A stretch of 64,000 bases of DNA from Nocardioides soli (GTDB lineage Bacteria > Actinomycetota > Actinomycetes > Propionibacteriales > Nocardioidaceae): contig NZ_JACHWR010000002.1 of the NCBI RefSeq assembly GCF_014191495.1, positions 372,001 to 436,000 on the forward strand, written 5' to 3'. Positions within the stretch are counted from its first letter, which is position 1. Each line of letters starts with the position of its first letter. Of this stretch, positions 60,994 through 64,000 are shown piece after piece. Position numbers and translations under genes: made by a program. Below the pieces are notes generated by a model. That model saw only the letters and a list, made by a program, of their open reading frames with translations. It had not been told where the DNA came from and did no database searches.

Positions 60994-61854
60994 ATGCCGA
61001 CGACCATCCCGTTGCTGATGGGCGTGGTCAACGTGACCCCCGACTCCTTCTCCGACGGGGGCCGGTGGCTCGAGCCGGACGCCGCGATCGAGCACGGTCG
61101 GGCACTGCTCGCCGACGGCGCCGACATCCTCGACATCGGCGGCGAGTCCACGCGTCCCGGCGCGACCCGGCCGCTGGTCGAGGAGGAGCTGGGCCGGGTC
61201 ATCCCGGTGATCACGGCGCTCGCGGCCGACGGCGCCCGGGTCTCGGTCGACACGATGCGCGCCGAGGTCGCCGAGGCGGCGGTGGCCGCCGGGGCGGCGA
61301 TCGTCAACGACGTCTCGGGCGGCCTCGCGGACCCGCGGATGCTCGACGCCGTGGCCGACCTCGGTGCGACGTACGTCGCGATGCACTGGCGCGCCCACGC
61401 CGACCATATGCGCGACTTCGCGGTCTACGACGGCCCCGGCGGGGTGGTGGCCGCGGTGCGCGACGAGCTCGCGGGCCGCGTCGACGCGATGCGGGCGGCC
61501 GGCATCGAACGCGACCGGATCGTGCTCGACCCGGGCCTGGGCTTCGCCAAGCGGGCCGAGCACAACTGGGAGCTGCTGCGCGACCTCGGGCCGTTGCACG
61601 CGCTGGGCTATCCGCTGTTGGTGGGTGCGAGCCGGAAATCCTTCCTCGGTAGGCTCCTTGCCTCCGGCGGGATCCCGCGCCCGGTCGACGAGCGCGAGCA
61701 CGCCAGCTCCGCGCTCACCGTGCTGCTCGCCCAGCAGGGCGTGTGGGGCCTGCGCGTGCACGACGTACGAGTCGCGAAGGACGCCCTGCTGGTGCTGGCC
61801 AGGTTGGAGCTGGCCAGGTTGGAGACGGATCGCGAAGGAGCTACCGATGGTTGA
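60994..61854 (+). CDS. folP: Dihydropteroate synthase
   Basis: A 286-residue TIM-barrel enzyme. GVVNVTPDSFSDGG, DIGGESTRPGA and DPGLGFAKRAEHN with SRKSFLG are the pterin- and pABA-binding loops. It joins dihydropterin pyrophosphate and p-aminobenzoate to dihydropteroate, the step blocked by sulfonamides. The ATG was preferred over a GTG two codons earlier. It is followed by folB with an eight-base overlap. Confidence 0.94.
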   Translation: MPTTIPLLMGVVNVTPDSFSDGGRWLEPDAAIEHGRALLADGADILDIGGESTRPGATRPLVEEELGRVIPVITALAADGARVSVDTMRAEVAEAAVAAGAAIVNDVSGGLADPRMLDAVADLGATYVAMHWRAHADHMRDFAVYDGPGGVVAAVRDELAGRVDAMRAAGIERDRIVLDPGLGFAKRAEHNWELLRDLGPLHALGYPLLVGASRKSFLGRLLASGGIPRPVDEREHASSALTVLLAQQGVWGLRVHDVRVAKDALLVLARLELARLETDREGATDG

Positions 61855-62215
61855 CGAGCTCGCCGTACTCGGCATCGAGTGCTACGGACACCACGGGGTC
61901 TTCGAGTTCGAGAAGCGTGAGGGTCAGGTCTTCGTGATCGACCTCGTGCTCGGCGTCGACAGCACCCCGGCGGCGGCCAGCGACGACTTGCGAGACACCG
62001 TGGACTACGGGAGCCTCGTGGCGCATGTGAAAGCCGCCGTGGAGAAGGATCCGGTCGACCTGATAGAGACCCTGGCCCAGCGGATCGCGGACGTCTGCCT
62101 CTTGGACGATCGTGTTGAATGGGCTCGGGTGACGGTCCACAAGCCGAACGCACCCATCGACGCGACGTTCTCGGACGTCGCGCTGACGATCACCCGGAAG
62201 GGCCACCGTGACTGA
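61847..62215 (+). CDS. folB: Dihydroneopterin aldolase
   Basis: A 122-residue T-fold enzyme: LGIECYGHHGVFEFEKREGQ at the N-terminus and WARVTVHKPNAPIDATFSDV near the end carry the pterin-pocket Glu and Lys. It splits dihydroneopterin to hydroxymethyldihydropterin and glycolaldehyde. The ATG overlaps folP and is supported by GAAGGAG. The gene overlaps folK by eight bases, giving a tight folP-folB-folK unit. Confidence 0.93.
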   Translation: MVDELAVLGIECYGHHGVFEFEKREGQVFVIDLVLGVDSTPAAASDDLRDTVDYGSLVAHVKAAVEKDPVDLIETLAQRIADVCLLDDRVEWARVTVHKPNAPIDATFSDVALTITRKGHRD

Positions 62216-62777
62216 GACCCCGAACCCCCACATCGTCGACGCCGACACGCTGACCGGGGAGATGCGTCCGATCCGTCGAGCGGTGCTCGCCCTCGGCTCG
62301 AACCTGGGTGAGCGGATGGCCAGCCTGCAGGGCGCCCTCAACGCGATCGCCGACACTCCCGACGTGTGGATCACCGGCGTGTCCCCGGTCTACGAGACCG
62401 ACCCGGTCGACTGCCCGCCCGAGGCGAAGACCTACCTGAACGCCGTTGTGCTCATCGACACGACGCTGGCCGCCCCGCGGCTGATGGACCGCGCGCTCGC
62501 GATCGAGGACGCCTTCGAGCGCGAGCGGAGCGAGGTGCAGAACGCCCCCCGCACGCTCGATGTCGACCTGATCGTCGTCGGCGACCGGCGCAGCGACGAG
62601 GAGTCGCTGCGACTGCCGCACCCGCGGGCCCACCTGCGCGCCTTCGTGCTGCAGCCGTGGCTCGACGTCGACCCCGGCGCGGAGTTCCCCGACCGGGGTC
62701 CGGTCGCCGACCTCCTGGACCAGACCGACCGGAGTGGCATCAAGCTGCGCGACGACCTGGTCCTCGAGTTGCAGTGA
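62208..62777 (+). CDS. folK: 2-amino-4-hydroxy-6-hydroxymethyldihydropteridine pyrophosphokinase
   Basis: A 189-residue HPPK. The ATP-binding signature APRTLDVDLIVVGDRR is present, and LALGSNLGERMASLQGALNA and PVYETDPVDCPPEAKTYLNA are typical N-terminal segments. It adds pyrophosphate to hydroxymethyldihydropterin for FolP. About 20 residues before LALGSN are an extra N-terminal lead found in some actinobacteria. The GTG start overlaps folB. Confidence 0.93.
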   Translation: MTETPNPHIVDADTLTGEMRPIRRAVLALGSNLGERMASLQGALNAIADTPDVWITGVSPVYETDPVDCPPEAKTYLNAVVLIDTTLAAPRLMDRALAIEDAFERERSEVQNAPRTLDVDLIVVGDRRSDEESLRLPHPRAHLRAFVLQPWLDVDPGAEFPDRGPVADLLDQTDRSGIKLRDDLVLELQ

Positions 62778-62796
62778 CGCTGCTGCGGGTGGGGCG

Positions 62797-63285
62797 GTGA
62801 ACGACGGTCCCAGCGGTCCCGAGGACCGCCCCGGCAGGCTGCGGCCGACCTCGGCGGCCACGCTCACCGCCTGGGCCGTCGTGGGGCTCGTCGGCGGCTG
62901 GTTGCTCCGCACGCTCGTCGTCCGGTCGGGTGGCACCCCGCCGATCGTCACCTGGGCCCAGCCGCTGGCGCTCGTGCTGGTCGCGGCGATCCTGGGCACC
63001 ACGGCGTACCTCACCTGGCGGACCGTGCACGTCCACCACGAGCTGCTCCAGCCGCACCAGGCCGTCAACCGGCTGGTGCTCGCGCGCGCGTGCGCGCTCG
63101 TGGGCGCGTTGGTGGCCGGCGGCTACCTCGGGTACGCCGTGAGCTGGGTCGGCGTCGGCACGGAGCTCGCCGACCAGCGGGTGCTGCGCTCGCTCGTCGC
63201 CGGGCTCGCCGGCGCGGCGATCGTCGGCACCGCGCTCCTGCTCGAGCGCGCGTGTCGCGTCAGATCCGACGACGAAGAGTCCTAA
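62797..63285 (+). CDS. DUF3180 membrane protein
   Basis: A 162-residue membrane protein with four helices (about 24-43, 53-72, 96-116, 132-152). It matches the uncharacterised DUF3180 family that sits directly after folK in many actinobacteria. No catalytic motif is evident. The GTG start is 20 bases after folK. Whether it belongs to folate metabolism or to envelope functions is unknown. Confidence 0.85.
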   Translation: MNDGPSGPEDRPGRLRPTSAATLTAWAVVGLVGGWLLRTLVVRSGGTPPIVTWAQPLALVLVAAILGTTAYLTWRTVHVHHELLQPHQAVNRLVLARACALVGALVAGGYLGYAVSWVGVGTELADQRVLRSLVAGLAGAAIVGTALLLERACRVRSDDEES

Positions 63286-63294
63286 CCTGCTGGT

Positions 63295-63942
63295 ATGGCT
63301 TCCCCCCAGGCTCGACCGGAGCACCCCGCCGCGGCGGCCACTCGCTCCAGCCGGCGTCGGCAGCGCAGCACCCGGCTGACCGTCGCCGTCGCCCTTCTCG
63401 TGCTCGCCGCCCTCGTGGTGGCCGGCGCCATCCTCAGCGGCTCGTGGCTCCTCGTCACGCTCGCCGCCGTGCTCGGCGTCCTCCTCGGCGCCGCCGCCAC
63501 CCGGATCACCCACAGCGAGCTGGCCGCGACCCGGCGCGCCGCCGCCCGCGACCGCGCCGAGCAGGCCCAGGCCTACCGGCGCCTCACCGACGAGCGGGCC
63601 GCCGAGAACGCCGCGTTCGTCGACTCCATGGAGGGCCGCCTACGCCGCCAGGAGGCGCTCGCCCACGAGCTCGAGGAGGCGCTCACGACGGCCCAGCAGC
63701 GGGCCGCCGACGCCACCCGCAAGCTCAACGTGGAGGCCCGCCGGGCCGAGGCCGCCGAGCGGCAGGGCCGCGAGACCGCCGATCGGCTGGAGGAGCGCCT
63801 CGCCGAGGCGGAGGAGCGCGCCGCGGAGGCCGTCGTCCGCGTCGTGGAGCTCGAGCAGGAGCTCGACGTGGCCCGCGCCGAGCTGCTCACGGTCACCGAG
63901 GCCTGGCGCGCGGCCGAGGCCGGCCAGCGCCGGCACGCCTGA
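63295..63942 (+). CDS. Membrane-anchored coiled-coil protein
   Basis: A 215-residue protein. Two hydrophobic segments (about residues 27-45 and 49-64) near the N-terminus are followed by a long Ala/Glu/Arg-rich coiled coil (RAAARDRAEQAQAYRRLTDE onwards to the end). No known domain was recognised. Similar proteins after DUF3180 genes occur in related actinobacteria. It starts nine bases after the DUF3180 stop, so it is probably the last gene of the fol operon. The final 58 bases of the window hold nothing recognisable. Confidence 0.75.
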   Translation: MASPQARPEHPAAAATRSSRRRQRSTRLTVAVALLVLAALVVAGAILSGSWLLVTLAAVLGVLLGAAATRITHSELAATRRAAARDRAEQAQAYRRLTDERAAENAAFVDSMEGRLRRQEALAHELEEALTTAQQRAADATRKLNVEARRAEAAERQGRETADRLEERLAEAEERAAEAVVRVVELEQELDVARAELLTVTEAWRAAEAGQRRHA

Positions 63943-64000
63943 GTCCCAGGTCACGCCGAGCGGGCCGGAAACTTCTGCGGAGTTCGCGTCAGCCCGCCCC

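Overview
The window looks like chromosomal DNA of a high-GC actinobacterium, most probably Nocardioides or a close Nocardioidaceae relative. This is inferred from the very high GC content, frequent GTG starts and ATGA/GTGA stop-start overlaps, two F420-type LLM oxidoreductases, and the conserved block ppa, dacB, DUF2342 protease, tilS, hpt, ftsH, folE, folP, folB, folK, DUF3180 at the right end. No rRNA, tRNA, CRISPR array or prophage was seen.

Left part (1-25 kb): a catabolic region for an activated, probably steroid-like or branched carboxylic acid. It opens with the tail of one acyl-CoA dehydrogenase, a second short acyl-CoA dehydrogenase, an acyl-CoA ligase, a DUF35 zinc-ribbon/OB protein and a thiolase-fold protein that lacks the nucleophilic cysteine. 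This arrangement resembles the ChsE1/ChsE2 and Ltp2/DUF35 modules of sterol side-chain breakdown. A branched-chain-amino-acid-type ABC importer (binding protein at 4.4 kb; livHMGF at 11-14.3 kb) probably brings the substrate in. On the minus strand at 7.6-10.8 kb lie an LLM oxidoreductase, an NTF2-fold protein, a MaoC-like hydratase and a CoA-transferase. A second plus-strand operon (16.3-25.0 kb) encodes an acyl-CoA dehydrogenase, SDRs, a true thiolase, an amidohydrolase, a second CoA ligase, an LLM oxidoreductase and a PucR-type regulator. Both promoter regions (10.85 and 16.28 kb) carry palindromes matching the 14-bp KstR2 consensus recalled from mycobacteria.

Between these, 5.58-6.10 kb holds an array of seven related palindromic repeats around a large imperfect hairpin, followed by a DUF222/HNH (13E12-family) gene.

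Middle part (25-44.5 kb): a stand-alone PTS EIIA domain; a divergent MarR regulator/MFS exporter pair with a nested palindrome between them; an amidase and NTF2 protein divergent from an IclR regulator and aldehyde dehydrogenase; small conserved actinobacterial genes (a one-TM peptide, a Rho-N/SAP-like protein, a LuxR-type regulator with hairpins in its leader); assorted hydrolases, an acetyltransferase and membrane proteins; and an OYE-SDR-metallohydrolase group preceded by two KstR-type boxes. A carboxymuconolactone-decarboxylase-like gene and an ECF41-type sigma factor share a candidate ECF41 autoregulated promoter.

Right part (44.5-64 kb): a TPP riboswitch controls thiBPQ. It is followed by a PAP2-family membrane protein, an NlpC/P60 hydrolase with a Thr-Pro linker, an acyl-CoA oxidase-like protein, and the conserved housekeeping block for pyrophosphate hydrolysis, cell-wall trimming, tRNA lysidine formation, purine salvage, membrane proteolysis and folate synthesis. 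The 3' end of hpt is duplicated just downstream of the gene. Several intergenic gaps hold inverted repeats, some of them shared between distant loci.
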